Below are positions 49,838 to 58,807 of a stretch of DNA of 64,000 bases, in pieces. Position 1 is the first letter of the stretch; every line of letters starts with the position of its first letter. Both the position numbers and the translations under genes were made by a program. The DNA comes from Pseudomonas costantinii (GTDB lineage: Bacteria > Pseudomonadota > Gammaproteobacteria > Pseudomonadales > Pseudomonadaceae). The notes beneath the pieces were generated by a model. It did no database searches, was not told where the DNA came from, and was given only the letters and a program-made list of their open reading frames with translations. The DNA lies in contig NZ_MDDR01000028.1 of the NCBI RefSeq assembly GCF_001870435.1, positions 62,001-126,000 of the forward strand, written 5' to 3'.

Positions 49838-49979
49838 GGCTGCATCGCCACGCCCCGGCCAAGTGAAGATGCGGGCCGGGTGTTGTGTGTGAAATAGAAC
49901 GGCGGGGGCATTTTCTTCAATACTGCACGCGGTTCGCCCTTTACCGTGACGTCATCGTCACAACAAAAAGGGAATCGCA

Positions 49980-50567
49980 ATGAGCTTGATCATCTCCATG
50001 GCCGCCTTCGCCTTGGCCACCTCCATCACGCCGGGGCCTGTGAATGTGGTCGCCCTCAGTTCCGGCGCGCGCTTCGGTTTTGCCGCCAGCCAGAAACACG
50101 TATTCGGCGCCGCGGTCGGCTTCACCGTGCTGCTGGTGCTGATCGGCCTGGGATTGCATGAAGTGCTGGTGCGTTGGCCAATCCTGACCCAGTTGATCCA
50201 GTGGGGCGGGGTGGCCTTCTTGCTGTACATGGCGTGGAGGTTGGCAGTGGACGATGGTCGGCTGGACGCCGATGGCACGGCAACCGCACCGTCGATGCTG
50301 TACGGCGCAATCATGCAATGGCTCAACCCGAAAGCCTGGCTGGCGTGCGTAGCGGGGATGGGGTTGTTTGTCGCGGATGGCGATGCTGGGCAAGTGTGGC
50401 TATTTGCGGTGCTCTATTTGGTGATCTGCTACCTGTCGGTGGCGTGCTGGGCCTACGCCGGGACTTTTTTACGGCGTTACCTGGGCAATCCTCAAGGCGT
50501 GCGCGTGTTCAACCGCTCAATGGCCGCGTTGCTGGTGGCCAGTGTGGGTTATTTGCTGATGGCTTGA
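49980..50567 (+). CDS. LysE-family amino-acid/metabolite exporter
   Basis: The 195-residue protein has five to six membrane helices. It has the LysE/RhtB opening segment ATSITPGPVNVVALSSGARFGF, then GLHEVLVRWPILTQLIQWGGVAFLLYMAWRLA and MQWLNPKAWLACVAG. It exports amino acids or related compounds. AAAGGGA precedes ATG 49980. Its 3' end overlaps the convergent AraC regulator by 59 bases. Confidence 0.88.
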   Translation: MSLIISMAAFALATSITPGPVNVVALSSGARFGFAASQKHVFGAAVGFTVLLVLIGLGLHEVLVRWPILTQLIQWGGVAFLLYMAWRLAVDDGRLDADGTATAPSMLYGAIMQWLNPKAWLACVAGMGLFVADGDAGQVWLFAVLYLVICYLSVACWAYAGTFLRRYLGNPQGVRVFNRSMAALLVASVGYLLMA

Positions 50568-51393
50568 GCAAGTCACGGTACTGACCAGGCGTGGCGGCGA
50601 AATGCTGTTTGAAGGCGCGCTGGAAATGCGCCTGGTCGGCAAAGCCTGCGGCGAGGGCCACATCGGCGATCAGCTCGCCGTTACGCAACTGGGTGCGGGC
50701 AAACTGGATGCGCCGGTTCACCAGGAAGGCATGGGGCGTGAGGCCGTAATATTGCTTGAACGCGCGGATCAAGTAAGACGGCGACAGCTCGGCCGCCTGG
50801 CAAATATCTTCCAGTTTCAACGCCTGGGTGCAATGCTCGCGGATGTACTCGGCGGCCCGTTCCAGCTTGTGGTTGACCTCACGTACCGGCATCTCGGCAG
50901 GGTTCAGGCGCTGCTGCACTTCACTGAAAAAACTCACCAGCGCACTCTGCTTTTGCAGGTGTTCGGCTTGCTCGTCCACCAATGTCCGGTACAGCTCCAG
51001 CAGGCCGCTGTACAGCACCTTGTCCCGGGTATACGGCGTGTTGAACGGCCGATAACCCTCATCGGTGCTGAAACCCAACTGGTGCTGCAGGTCGGTCAGC
51101 CAGGGCGTGTCGATGTACAACATCTGATAGGACCAATGCTGGTCGTAGATCGGGTTGCAGGCGTGCACATCGCCGGGGTTCATCAGTACCACCGTGCCGG
51201 CGCTGATCTCAAAGGTCTGCGTGCCGTAGTGGTAATAGCTGCGTCCGGCGGTGATCGCACCGATGGAAAAATGTTCGTGAGAGTGTCGGGTGTAAGTCAC
51301 CTTGCGCCCGTCGGCAATGGTCCGCGCCTCGATAAACGGCAGCGCGGCGTCGCGCCAGAAGTTGGGGGCCGTAGGGCTTGCAGACGAGGACAT
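50509..51393 (-). CDS. AraC-family transcriptional regulator
   Basis: The 294-residue protein has an N-terminal AraC-binding cupin (TRHSHEHFSIGAITAGRSYYHYG, about 35-60; GTVVLMNPGDVHACNP) and C-terminal HTH domains (~190-275, with LEDICQAAELSPSYLIRAFKQYYGLTPHAFLVNRRIQFAR and ADVALAAGFADQAHFQRAFKQHFAATPGQYR). I start at MSSSASPTAP, with CGGAG upstream. Its 3' end overlaps the LysE-type gene on the other strand, which it may control; regulators next to LysE exporters commonly do. Confidence 0.88.
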   Translation of the reverse strand: MSSSASPTAPNFWRDAALPFIEARTIADGRKVTYTRHSHEHFSIGAITAGRSYYHYGTQTFEISAGTVVLMNPGDVHACNPIYDQHWSYQMLYIDTPWLTDLQHQLGFSTDEGYRPFNTPYTRDKVLYSGLLELYRTLVDEQAEHLQKQSALVSFFSEVQQRLNPAEMPVREVNHKLERAAEYIREHCTQALKLEDICQAAELSPSYLIRAFKQYYGLTPHAFLVNRRIQFARTQLRNGELIADVALAAGFADQAHFQRAFKQHFAATPGQYRDLLKPSANNPHWPPATRPLSG

Positions 51394-51482
51394 GGTGCGG
51401 CGCTCCGAAAGGTGTGCTGCACTAGACTCATGCAAAACCTGCGGATGTTCAAGGCTTGATTTGGCGGTCTGCTACGTTCAGC

Positions 51483-52094
51483 TCACCTCAACGGCCCCAG
51501 CACCTGGCGATAGCGTTCCACCCCTTGAGGCGTTTGCCGCACCAGGCTGATCTCCAACCCCAACGGGTCTTCCCGCCGATTGCCGCTCAACTGCCGCCAG
51601 CCTTTATCGGTCTCCCATACTCGCACTTGCAGGTCACTGACCCCGCTGAGCACCACCACACCTTCCTTGGCCGCCGGCAGCGGGAACCGGTCCCGTGCAG
51701 GGGCTGCCGCACGGTACAGGTTGTCGCCCTTGAGCCACCAACGCACCCGCTGCAAGCCGTCTCCCGCTGCCGGCGCACTGCGAATCACGTCCAGCTGAAA
51801 GCCCTTGCTGTCGGAACTGCGCACCGTCACGCCAGCCAATCCGGCGGGCTTGGCCGTCTCGTCTTCAGTCATGCCAGGCGCGTTCAATTCGACGCTGGCC
51901 CGCAGGCTGATATCGCGCTGCAACTGGTTCAGCACCCGCAGCAGGGCTTCGGTCTGTTCAGTACTTGCCTGCAAGTGCTGATCGGCGCGAGTGACGCTGT
52001 CGAGCCCGCGCCAGGCGATCAGGCTGACCACCGCCATCAGCATGATCGCCACCATCACCTCGATCAGCGTGAAGCCTTTCTGGGAGGCATTCAT
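51483..52094 (-). CDS. hxcW: Type II secretion minor pseudopilin GspJ (HxcW)
   Basis: The 203-residue prepilin has the cleavage motif KGFTLIEVMVAIMLMAVVSLIAWRG near the N terminus, cut after Gly by PilD and methylated at Phe, with Glu at +5. A long C-terminal domain (GVTVRSSDSKGFQLDVIRS ... RWWLKGDNLYRAA ... LGLEISLVRQTPQGVERYRQVLGPL) is typical of GspJ. It overlaps the upstream prepilin gene by four bases. I assign Hxc names because gene order and strands follow the hxcW-U-P-V-T-X-Y-Z-Q-R-S cluster of P. aeruginosa. Confidence 0.85.
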   Translation of the reverse strand: MNASQKGFTLIEVMVAIMLMAVVSLIAWRGLDSVTRADQHLQASTEQTEALLRVLNQLQRDISLRASVELNAPGMTEDETAKPAGLAGVTVRSSDSKGFQLDVIRSAPAAGDGLQRVRWWLKGDNLYRAAAPARDRFPLPAAKEGVVVLSGVSDLQVRVWETDKGWRQLSGNRREDPLGLEISLVRQTPQGVERYRQVLGPLR

Positions 52095-52543
52095 GGCAAG
52101 CTCACCACGCGCATCAGACCTGCGGCGTCGCGTTGCAGGCTGAGGCTGTGTTGCCCGTCGGACAGCACCACCCGCAAGGCTGGGTTGATCCATTCGGCGT
52201 TGAGCACCAGGGTTTGCCGAGGCTCAATAGTGACTTGCATCGGCGTGCTGTCCCATGCGCGCGGGCGCAGTTGGGCATCGGCCTTGAAGGTCTCGATGCC
52301 CAGCCCATCTTCACTGCGGCGGTTGAAGCCAAAACCCTTGGCGTCAGTGCGCAACGTGATGGGGCGGCCGTCGGCGCGGGCTTCGGCCTGGGCTACTTGC
52401 AACAATTGACTCAGTCGGTCGGCGTCCTTGCGCAGCAGGTGCAGCGGGTCGGGCTTGATGGTCAGGCTGATAGCCGCGCTGGCAATGCCGATGATCACCA
52501 GCACCACCATTAACTCGATCAGGGTGAAGCCTTGCTGTTTCAT
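52091..52543 (-). CDS. hxcU: Type II secretion minor pseudopilin GspH (HxcU)
   Basis: The 150-residue prepilin begins QQGFTLIELMVVLVIIGIASAAISLTI, with the prepilin peptidase site after Gly and Glu at +5. Its body (RLSQLLQVAQAEARADGRPITLRTDAKGFGFN) is GspH-like. It is divergent from hxcP, with the promoters in the 93-base gap. It forms part of the pseudopilus tip with GspI, J and K. The ATG at 52543 is the only sensible start. Confidence 0.86.
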   Translation of the reverse strand: MKQQGFTLIELMVVLVIIGIASAAISLTIKPDPLHLLRKDADRLSQLLQVAQAEARADGRPITLRTDAKGFGFNRRSEDGLGIETFKADAQLRPRAWDSTPMQVTIEPRQTLVLNAEWINPALRVVLSDGQHSLSLQRDAAGLMRVVSLP

Positions 52544-52636
52544 CGGATGGCACCTGTCGAACTGGTGAGCTTGTGAAATAAAAAAGTGGGAATTGGTCTG
52601 TAGGCTGGAGGCACGGACAAACAGGAGGTCCCATTC

Positions 52637-53068
52637 ATGGCATTTTCCCCGCGTTTTTCACCCGCCCATGGCGTGCAGATTGTGGCCTTGCTGGCGGCAG
52701 CGGCCGGCCTTGCAATTTGGACGCCGCTGTTGCTCACCTCCGCCGAATCCCACACGCCCCAAGCCGCGCCCCAGGCCTTGGCGGCGCGCAGCGATAACCC
52801 GGCATTGCAGTGGTTTTCCAATGCTCCGACGGCCTTGCAGGTGAAGGTGTCGGGCGTGCTGGCCGGCGCCCGTGGCGCGGTGGCGATTCTCAGCCTTAAC
52901 GACGGGCCGCCACGCAGCTTCTTGCTCGGTGAGCGCCTCAGCCCCGGCGTACGGCTAACGGCCATCGAAGGCGACGGCGTAGAGATAGAGCGCGGTGGCG
53001 AGAAGCTGCGCGTCAACCTCGACAAGTTGCCGGATGCACCGGCATTGCCGCTGCTCACTCGGCCATGA
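52637..53068 (+). CDS. hxcP: Type II secretion protein GspC (HxcP), short form
   Basis: The 143-residue inner-membrane protein has a membrane helix (~residues 14-36) and a homology-region domain (~55-135, with LQVKVSGVLAGARGAVAILSLNDGPPRSFLLGERLSPGVRLTAIEGDGVEIERGGEKLRV). This domain binds the secretin N0 domain and links inner and outer membrane parts. It lacks the PDZ or coiled-coil end found in longer GspC proteins. AGGAGG precedes ATG 52637. Its end overlaps the convergent hxcV gene by 14 bases. Confidence 0.82.
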   Translation: MAFSPRFSPAHGVQIVALLAAAAGLAIWTPLLLTSAESHTPQAAPQALAARSDNPALQWFSNAPTALQVKVSGVLAGARGAVAILSLNDGPPRSFLLGERLSPGVRLTAIEGDGVEIERGGEKLRVNLDKLPDAPALPLLTRP

Positions 53069-53420
53069 CCTGCGTTTCCAGGCGTGCCAGTGGTGGCGCT
53101 TCGCGGCTGGCGTCCAGCACCTGCACCTTGACCTGAAACAGGCGGCCATCGGCGTTGATGGTTTGCTCACAGCGCAGTTTCAGTCGCCCCTGGTCGCAAT
53201 CGAAGGTCTTTTTGCCGCTGCTTATAGACCCCCCCAACTGCAACTCCGCCAAACGACTTTGCGCCGCCAGCAACGCCATGGACTTATCCCGCAGCAGGCC
53301 GTTGCTCTGGGTCATCAACCCCGCCACGCGCACGGCGGCGGCCATGGCCACGGCGATGATTGCCAGCGCCACCAGCACTTCAATCAGGGTAAAACCTTGC
53401 TCGTGGCGAGGCCTGCGCAT
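53055..53420 (-). CDS. hxcV: Type II secretion minor pseudopilin GspI (HxcV)
   Basis: The 121-residue prepilin has EQGFTLIEVLVALAIIAVAMAAAVRVAG at the N terminus, with the cleavage site and Glu at +5. The following ALLAAQSRLAELQLGG segment is typical of GspI, and the length fits the family. It is embedded on the minus strand between hxcP and hxcT, as in the P. aeruginosa cluster, and is transcribed away from hxcT. Confidence 0.86.
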   Translation of the reverse strand: MRRPRHEQGFTLIEVLVALAIIAVAMAAAVRVAGLMTQSNGLLRDKSMALLAAQSRLAELQLGGSISSGKKTFDCDQGRLKLRCEQTINADGRLFQVKVQVLDASREAPPLARLETQVMAE

Positions 53421-53568
53421 GGTGTTCTCAAAGCCCGGAAACAGGCTCGCAGACTAGCGCCGGCAGTTGACCGATTGGCGACCAAACCTCCCGAGGATTT
53501 TCAATACGACTGACATGTGTTCTTGCAACACTGCGCCACGAAATGCACTCAAGCCAAGGAATGTCGAG

Positions 53569-54018
53569 ATGGATATCGCGCCCCTAACGTCCCCATTGCC
53601 AGGCCCTCGCGGCCAGCGTGGTTTCACCTTGATCGAGATTATGGTGGTGGTCGTCATCCTCGGGATTCTAGCGGCGATGGTGGTGCCCAAGGTGCTCGAT
53701 CGTCCCGATCAGGCGCGAGCCACGGCGGCGAAGCAGGACATCGGCGGCTTGATGCAGGCGCTGAAGCTTTATCGCCTTGACCACGGCACTTACCCGAGCA
53801 TGAACCAGGGGCTCAAAGTATTGGTTGAGCGCCCGGCGGACGCCAAGAACAGCAACTGGCGCGCTTATCTGGAGCGACTGCCGAATGACCCTTGGGGCAA
53901 CCCCTATCACTACCTCAACCCCGGCGCCAATGGTGAGGTCGACGTGTTCTCCCTGGGCGCCGACGGCAAACCGGATGGCGACGGCGTGAATGCCGATATC
54001 GGCTCCTGGCAGTTGTAA
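53569..54018 (+). CDS. hxcT: Type II secretion major pseudopilin GspG (HxcT)
   Basis: The 149-residue major pseudopilin has RGFTLIEIMVVVVILGILAAMVVPKVL (prepilin site, Glu at +5) and the GspG body YRLDHGTYPSMNQGLKVLVERP, LPNDPWGNPYHYLNPG and DVFSLGADGKPDGDGVNADIGSW, with the calcium-binding C-terminal loop. It forms the pseudopilus shaft. ATG 53569 follows AAGGA. It heads the hxcT-X-Y-Z-Q run. Confidence 0.93.
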   Translation: MDIAPLTSPLPGPRGQRGFTLIEIMVVVVILGILAAMVVPKVLDRPDQARATAAKQDIGGLMQALKLYRLDHGTYPSMNQGLKVLVERPADAKNSNWRAYLERLPNDPWGNPYHYLNPGANGEVDVFSLGADGKPDGDGVNADIGSWQL

Positions 54019-54026
54019 GGCGCGCC

Positions 54027-54905
54027 ATGAACAGACATTCGCCCACAGCGGCGAAGCAGCGCGGCATGGCGATTATCAGCGCGCTGCTGATCGCAGCGGT
54101 GGTGGCGGTGATTGCCGGTGCCATGCTCACACGCCAGACCGTGTTCACCCGAAGCCTTGAGGCCGAGCAACTGCGTGTGCAGGGGCAATGGCTGTTGCAG
54201 GGCGGGTTGGAACGCAGTCGGCAATTGCTCTGGGATGCGCGTCAGAGGGACGTGCTGACGCGCCTCGATCAACCGTGGGCGCGTGCCCAGGTTGGCGTGT
54301 TTGAGGGGCGGCTGGACGATGAGCAGGGCAAGTTCAACCTGCGCAATCTGGTCAATCGTCAGCAAACGGATGCGGAACAATTGCAGGGCTTTGAGCGCCT
54401 GTGCCGTTTGATTGGCGTCGACCCGGCCGTGAGTCGGCGCATCAGCCAGCGGGTGATCGCCTCCTATGACCGACGTGAAATGCCCGCCAGATACCCCATG
54501 CTGCGCAGCCTGGAAGAGTTGAGCGGTATCGAAGGCGTCGACCCACGCCTGCTGCGGCGTTTGCAAACCTACGTCAGCGTGTTGCCCGGCAATACTTGGG
54601 TCAACGGCAATACCGCCAGCGCCGAAGTACTCAGTGCGGTGGTGCCGCAGCTTAGCCTGCCGCAGGCCCAGGCACTGGTGGCCGAGCGCGACAGCGGGCG
54701 TTGGTTTATCAACCGTGGGGATTTCGTCAACCGGTTGCGCATGCCCCAGGTGGCGGTGGACTCGGTGCAAGTGGGCATTACCAGTGAATGGTTTCGTTTG
54801 CAGGGGCAGGCTCGCCGTGAGCAACGTCGCGTGACGATCGAGGCGTTATTGCACCGGCCGGAAGACCGCCAGCCTCAGGTGATCTGGTCGCGGGTGGGCG
54901 TATGA
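54027..54905 (+). CDS. hxcX: Type II secretion pseudopilin GspK (HxcX)
   Basis: The 292-residue pseudopilin has an N-terminal QRGMAIISALLIAAVVAVIAG segment, where the +5 residue is not Glu, as is usual for GspK. A large body (DEQGKFNLRNLVN, PMLRSLEELSGIEGVDPRLLRRLQTYVSVLP, NGNTASAEVLSAVVPQL) follows, forming the pseudopilus tip with GspI and GspJ. It starts nine bases after hxcT and its stop overlaps hxcY by four bases. Confidence 0.88.
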   Translation: MNRHSPTAAKQRGMAIISALLIAAVVAVIAGAMLTRQTVFTRSLEAEQLRVQGQWLLQGGLERSRQLLWDARQRDVLTRLDQPWARAQVGVFEGRLDDEQGKFNLRNLVNRQQTDAEQLQGFERLCRLIGVDPAVSRRISQRVIASYDRREMPARYPMLRSLEELSGIEGVDPRLLRRLQTYVSVLPGNTWVNGNTASAEVLSAVVPQLSLPQAQALVAERDSGRWFINRGDFVNRLRMPQVAVDSVQVGITSEWFRLQGQARREQRRVTIEALLHRPEDRQPQVIWSRVGV

Positions 54906-55984
54906 AACGTTTGCGCATCGGTCTGCCACCACTCAATCAACTGACGGTTGAGAGCCAGGTGAAATTCGCCTGGCTGGAGCGCGGCGTGGTGGTTGCTGAA
55001 GGTCAGGAGCGTTTGAAGCAGTTGGGTAAAAACCGTCAGATCGTGGACTGTTTTCTGCACCCCCGCGACAGCCTGCTCACCAGCCTTGAACTGCCGCCTT
55101 TACCCTCCGCAAAAACCGCCGCCGCCGTGGCCTGTGCGGCGCAGGCATTGATCCTCGGCCCGATGGAACAGATGCACGTCGCCCACGGCCCACGCGAAAG
55201 CGATGGGCGCGTGCAGGTGGCCTGGGTGCCCAAGGCCGGGCTGGAACGACTGGGTCAGGTACTGGCGCAGGTACCGCTCAAACTGCGCGGCCTGTACCCG
55301 GCACCGTATGCCTTGCCGGTGGCCACAGCGGCGATGGATGAAGGGTATTTGCTGACGCGCCATAGCCTGCAACAAGGGGCAGTGCATCCGCTGGGGCAGC
55401 AGGCCCTGGATGAATTGCTTGATGTGCAGCTAGGGGACGAGGCACAGCGTTGGGGTGGCGTGATACCGAGTTGGGGCCTGCACGGCCGTCTCAACCAACC
55501 GGCTACCGGCGGATGGGGCAGGGCGCTGGCCTGTATTGTCTTGGCTACCGCCATCTGGACCGTTGGCCTGAACCTGTACGCTGCCCGTCAAGCGGACGAA
55601 GGTCTGCGCATCAAGGCGTTGATGAGCCAGCAGGTGCGCCAGGCTTTTCCCGAATTACCGGTCATCCTCAACCCCCTGCAGCAGGCCCGCCAACAGTTGG
55701 CCGCGCGACAAGCCGGTGCGGTCGCGGACACAGGCCAGCGCTTTACCAGCCTGTTGCAACTGGCCGGCAGCAACTTGCCGTTCATGGTCGGCAGCGTCGA
55801 CAACTTGACCTTCGAACAGGGGCGCCTGCACCTCGGCTTGCTGGCGGACAGTCGTAACCCGGCGGTAGAGGGTGATTGGCAGGCGGCCCTGGCCCAGGCG
55901 GGTTTTGCCGCCACCCGCGATGAGCAGGGCTGGACCCTTGGCCCCGCCCAGGCAGCCGCATCTGCGGGAGCCGAGGATGAATAA
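54902..55984 (+). CDS. hxcY: Type II secretion protein GspL (HxcY)
   Basis: The 360-residue protein has an actin-like cytoplasmic domain (~1-195, LNQLTVESQVKFAWLERGVVVAEGQ ... VDCFLHPRDSLLTSLELPPLP), one membrane helix (~203-222, GWGRALACIVLATAIWTVGLN) and a periplasmic ferredoxin-like domain (~230-350). It recruits the GspE ATPase to the membrane and partners GspM. It is on the short side for the family. Overlaps with hxcX and hxcZ indicate a single operon. Confidence 0.85.
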   Translation: MKRLRIGLPPLNQLTVESQVKFAWLERGVVVAEGQERLKQLGKNRQIVDCFLHPRDSLLTSLELPPLPSAKTAAAVACAAQALILGPMEQMHVAHGPRESDGRVQVAWVPKAGLERLGQVLAQVPLKLRGLYPAPYALPVATAAMDEGYLLTRHSLQQGAVHPLGQQALDELLDVQLGDEAQRWGGVIPSWGLHGRLNQPATGGWGRALACIVLATAIWTVGLNLYAARQADEGLRIKALMSQQVRQAFPELPVILNPLQQARQQLAARQAGAVADTGQRFTSLLQLAGSNLPFMVGSVDNLTFEQGRLHLGLLADSRNPAVEGDWQAALAQAGFAATRDEQGWTLGPAQAAASAGAEDE

Positions 55985-56489
55985 GTGGCAGCGTTTACGC
56001 AGCCGGTCCCAGGTGTTCTGGAGCGGCTTGGCCTTGCGTGAAAAACGCATGCTCAGCGGTGGCGGCCTGGTATTGGCGAGCTTGTTGACCTGGCTGGTGC
56101 TGGTTCAACCGGCGTTGAAAAAGATCGATTACTGGCAGGCTGAAACCCCGAAATTGCGCTCCCAGGCCGAGGCCTTGCAGGTGCTGTTGCAAGGCGTCGC
56201 CGCGCCTCGGCAGGTTGACGAAGCTGCTTTGCGCCAAGCCCTGGATAGCGCCGGTCTGCAAGGTCGTTACCAGTTGCAGGCGCTGGACCCCGGCGCTTGG
56301 CGCCTGACCTTCGACAACGCCCCGGCCGACGCCGTGGTGGGCTGGCTGCTGGGCAATCCCCGCGCGTTTTCTTTGGAAGTGTCCGAGGCGCGTTTGCAAC
56401 GCGCGGCGGATGCCGTCGACAACTCGGCCGGCACTGTGTCCGGGACCGTTCGCATGGATCAGGCGCTTGGCGCTAAGGAAGCTTCATGA
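55977..56489 (+). CDS. hxcZ: Type II secretion protein GspM (HxcZ)
   Basis: The 170-residue protein has a short cytoplasmic part, a membrane helix (~26-45, MLSGGGLVLASLLTWLVLVQPAL) and a periplasmic coiled-coil and ferredoxin-like part (ALQVLLQGV ... YQLQALDPGAWRLTFDNAPADAVVGWLL). It pairs with GspL. ATG 55977 is inside the end of hxcY; the frame opening at 55872 is only overlap. Its stop overlaps the hxcQ start by four bases. Confidence 0.85.
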   Translation: MNKWQRLRSRSQVFWSGLALREKRMLSGGGLVLASLLTWLVLVQPALKKIDYWQAETPKLRSQAEALQVLLQGVAAPRQVDEAALRQALDSAGLQGRYQLQALDPGAWRLTFDNAPADAVVGWLLGNPRAFSLEVSEARLQRAADAVDNSAGTVSGTVRMDQALGAKEAS

Positions 56490-58807
56490 AGTGGTCAGTC
56501 CCCAACCCCGCGCCGTTTCGCAAGGTCGCGCCGCTGCTGTTACTGGCCTTGAGCGCGTGCAGCACCCCGCAGTCGAACAAGCCGTTGCTGGTGGACAGCG
56601 AACTTGGCCAGCCCCTGGCTGATACCCGACGCAGTAGCGACACTGTATTGGACCGCAAGCAGGAGCCTGCGCCCGCGCCTCGGGTTCAACACCCGGTGAC
56701 TAACAGCGCGCGCGGCCACGCCCCTGCGGTGGTCAAGGCACGCAACCCACTCGGCGACCAACCGGTGCAGCTCAACTTTGTGGATGCCGATATCCAGGCG
56801 GTGGTGCGTGCGTTGTCCCGCGCCACCGGTCAGCAATTTCTGGTGGACCCACGGGTAAAAGGCAACCTCACACTGGTCAGCGAAGGCCAGGTGCCGGCGC
56901 ACCAGGCCTACGACATGTTGCTGGCGGCGCTGCGCATGCAGGGTTTCAGTGTGGTGGATGTGGGCGGTGTGGCCCAGGTCGTGCCGGAAGCCGACGCCAA
57001 GTTGCTCGGCGGGCCGATCTACAGCGCCGGCAGCAGCGGCATGCAGACGCGCACCTTCCGGCTGCAATATGAAAACGCGGTGAACCTGATTCCGGTATTG
57101 CGCCCCATCGTGTCGCCGAATAACCCGATCAACGCTTACCCTGGCAACAACAGCATCGTCATCACCGACTATGCCGAAAACCTGGCACGGGTGGCGCAGA
57201 TCATCAACGGCATCGACACCCCCAGCGCCATCGACACTGATGTGGTGAAGGTGCAGAACGGTATTGCCGTCGACATCGCGGCCATGGTCTCCGAACTCCT
57301 GGAAACCCAGGGCGTCGACCAGACCCAGAAGATCAACGTGGTGGGCGATCCGCGCTCCAACTCGATCATCATTCGTTCCGGCAGCCCCGAACGCACGGAA
57401 CTGGCGCGCAACCTGATCTACAAACTCGACAACGCCCAGAGCAACCCGAGCAATATGCACGTGGTGTACCTGCGCAACGCCCAGGCGGGCAAGTTGGCCC
57501 AATCCCTGCGCGGGTTATTGACCGGCGAAAGCGAATCCGGCGTCAGCGACGAGGCCCGTGGCAAGCTGAGTAGCATGGGTGGCAATGCCCAAAAGACTCA
57601 AGGCAGCACGGCGCAGAACAGCAGCGGCACACCCACCGGCAGTGGCGTGCAATCGAGTTACAGCCAGGACAAACCACCCACCGGCAGCAGCACCTCCAAC
57701 GACCAGAACACCGCGTTCAGCGCAGGCGGCGTCACGATCCAGGCGGACGCCACCACCAACACCTTGCTGATCTCCGCGCCCGACCCGCTGTACCGAAACC
57801 TGCGCGAAGTGATCGACATGCTCGACCAGCGCCGCGCCCAGGTGGTGATCGAAAGCCTGATCGTGGAGGTCAGCGAAGACGACGCCAGTGAGTTCGGCGT
57901 GCAATGGCAGGCCGGCAACCTCGGTGGCAAGGGCGGCTTCGGCGGCGTCAACCTGGGCGGCAGCGGTTTGAATGGCACAGCCACCAGCAAGACCAGCATC
58001 GACGTGTTGCCCAAGGGCCTGAATATCGGCCTGGTCAACGGTTCGGTGGACATCCCCGGGATCGGCAAGGTGTTGGACCTCAAGGTGCTGGCCCGGGCGT
58101 TGAAGAGCAAGGGCGGCACCAACGTGTTGTCCACGCCGAACCTGCTGACCCTGGATAACGAGGCGGCGAGCATTTTTGTGGGGCAGACCATTCCGTTTGT
58201 CACCGGCAGCTATGTGACTGGCGGCGGGGGCACCAGCAATAACCCGTTCCAGACGGTGCAGCGTGAAGAGGTGGGGCTCAAGCTTAACGTGCGGCCGCAG
58301 ATTTCCGAGGGCGGTACGGTGAAGCTGGATATTTACCAGGAGGTCAGCAGCGTTGATTCACGGGCGTCGGTGGACGCGGGCACGGTGACGAATAAGCGTG
58401 CGATTGATACCAGTATTTTGCTCGATGATGGGCAGATCATGGTGCTGGGCGGGTTGCTGCAGGATGGGTATAGCCAGAGTAATGATGCGGTGCCTTGGTT
58501 GTCGGATATCCCGGGGTTGGGGGCGTTGTTTCGTAATGAAAAGCGTAGTGTGACCAAGACTAATTTGATGGTGTTTTTGCGGCCTTACATTATTCGTGAC
58601 AGTGGGGCGGGGCGCAGTATTACGTTGAATCGGTATGAGTTTATGCGCCGGGCGCAGGGTGGGTTGCAGCCGGAGCGCAGCTGGGTAATGCCGGATGTGC
58701 AGGCGCCGCAGTTGCCTACGGTGGAGAAGGCGATTCCGGGGGCGCAGCAGCAGCCGGGGCCTCGGGCGGTGATTCGGGCGGTGCCGGTTTCCGAGGTGCG
58801 GCCGTGA
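56486..58807 (+). CDS. hxcQ: Type II secretion outer-membrane secretin, lipoprotein type (HxcQ, GspD)
   Basis: The 773-residue secretin opens with a lipoprotein signal ending in LSAC, with cysteine 25, rather than a plain signal peptide. That matches the HxcQ liposecretin, which reaches the outer membrane without a pilotin. N0-N3 domains follow (VQLNFVDADIQAVVRALSRATGQQFLVDP; YSAGSSGMQTRTFRLQYENAVNLIPVLRPIV), then a serine/glycine-rich loop of about 50 residues in N3 (~365-415). The secretin barrel carries VEVSEDDASEFGVQW, FVGQTIPFVTGSYVTGGG and DIPGLGALF. The stop shares bases with a GTG that was probably the original hxcR start. Confidence 0.93.
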   Translation: MKWSVPNPAPFRKVAPLLLLALSACSTPQSNKPLLVDSELGQPLADTRRSSDTVLDRKQEPAPAPRVQHPVTNSARGHAPAVVKARNPLGDQPVQLNFVDADIQAVVRALSRATGQQFLVDPRVKGNLTLVSEGQVPAHQAYDMLLAALRMQGFSVVDVGGVAQVVPEADAKLLGGPIYSAGSSGMQTRTFRLQYENAVNLIPVLRPIVSPNNPINAYPGNNSIVITDYAENLARVAQIINGIDTPSAIDTDVVKVQNGIAVDIAAMVSELLETQGVDQTQKINVVGDPRSNSIIIRSGSPERTELARNLIYKLDNAQSNPSNMHVVYLRNAQAGKLAQSLRGLLTGESESGVSDEARGKLSSMGGNAQKTQGSTAQNSSGTPTGSGVQSSYSQDKPPTGSSTSNDQNTAFSAGGVTIQADATTNTLLISAPDPLYRNLREVIDMLDQRRAQVVIESLIVEVSEDDASEFGVQWQAGNLGGKGGFGGVNLGGSGLNGTATSKTSIDVLPKGLNIGLVNGSVDIPGIGKVLDLKVLARALKSKGGTNVLSTPNLLTLDNEAASIFVGQTIPFVTGSYVTGGGGTSNNPFQTVQREEVGLKLNVRPQISEGGTVKLDIYQEVSSVDSRASVDAGTVTNKRAIDTSILLDDGQIMVLGGLLQDGYSQSNDAVPWLSDIPGLGALFRNEKRSVTKTNLMVFLRPYIIRDSGAGRSITLNRYEFMRRAQGGLQPERSWVMPDVQAPQLPTVEKAIPGAQQQPGPRAVIRAVPVSEVRP

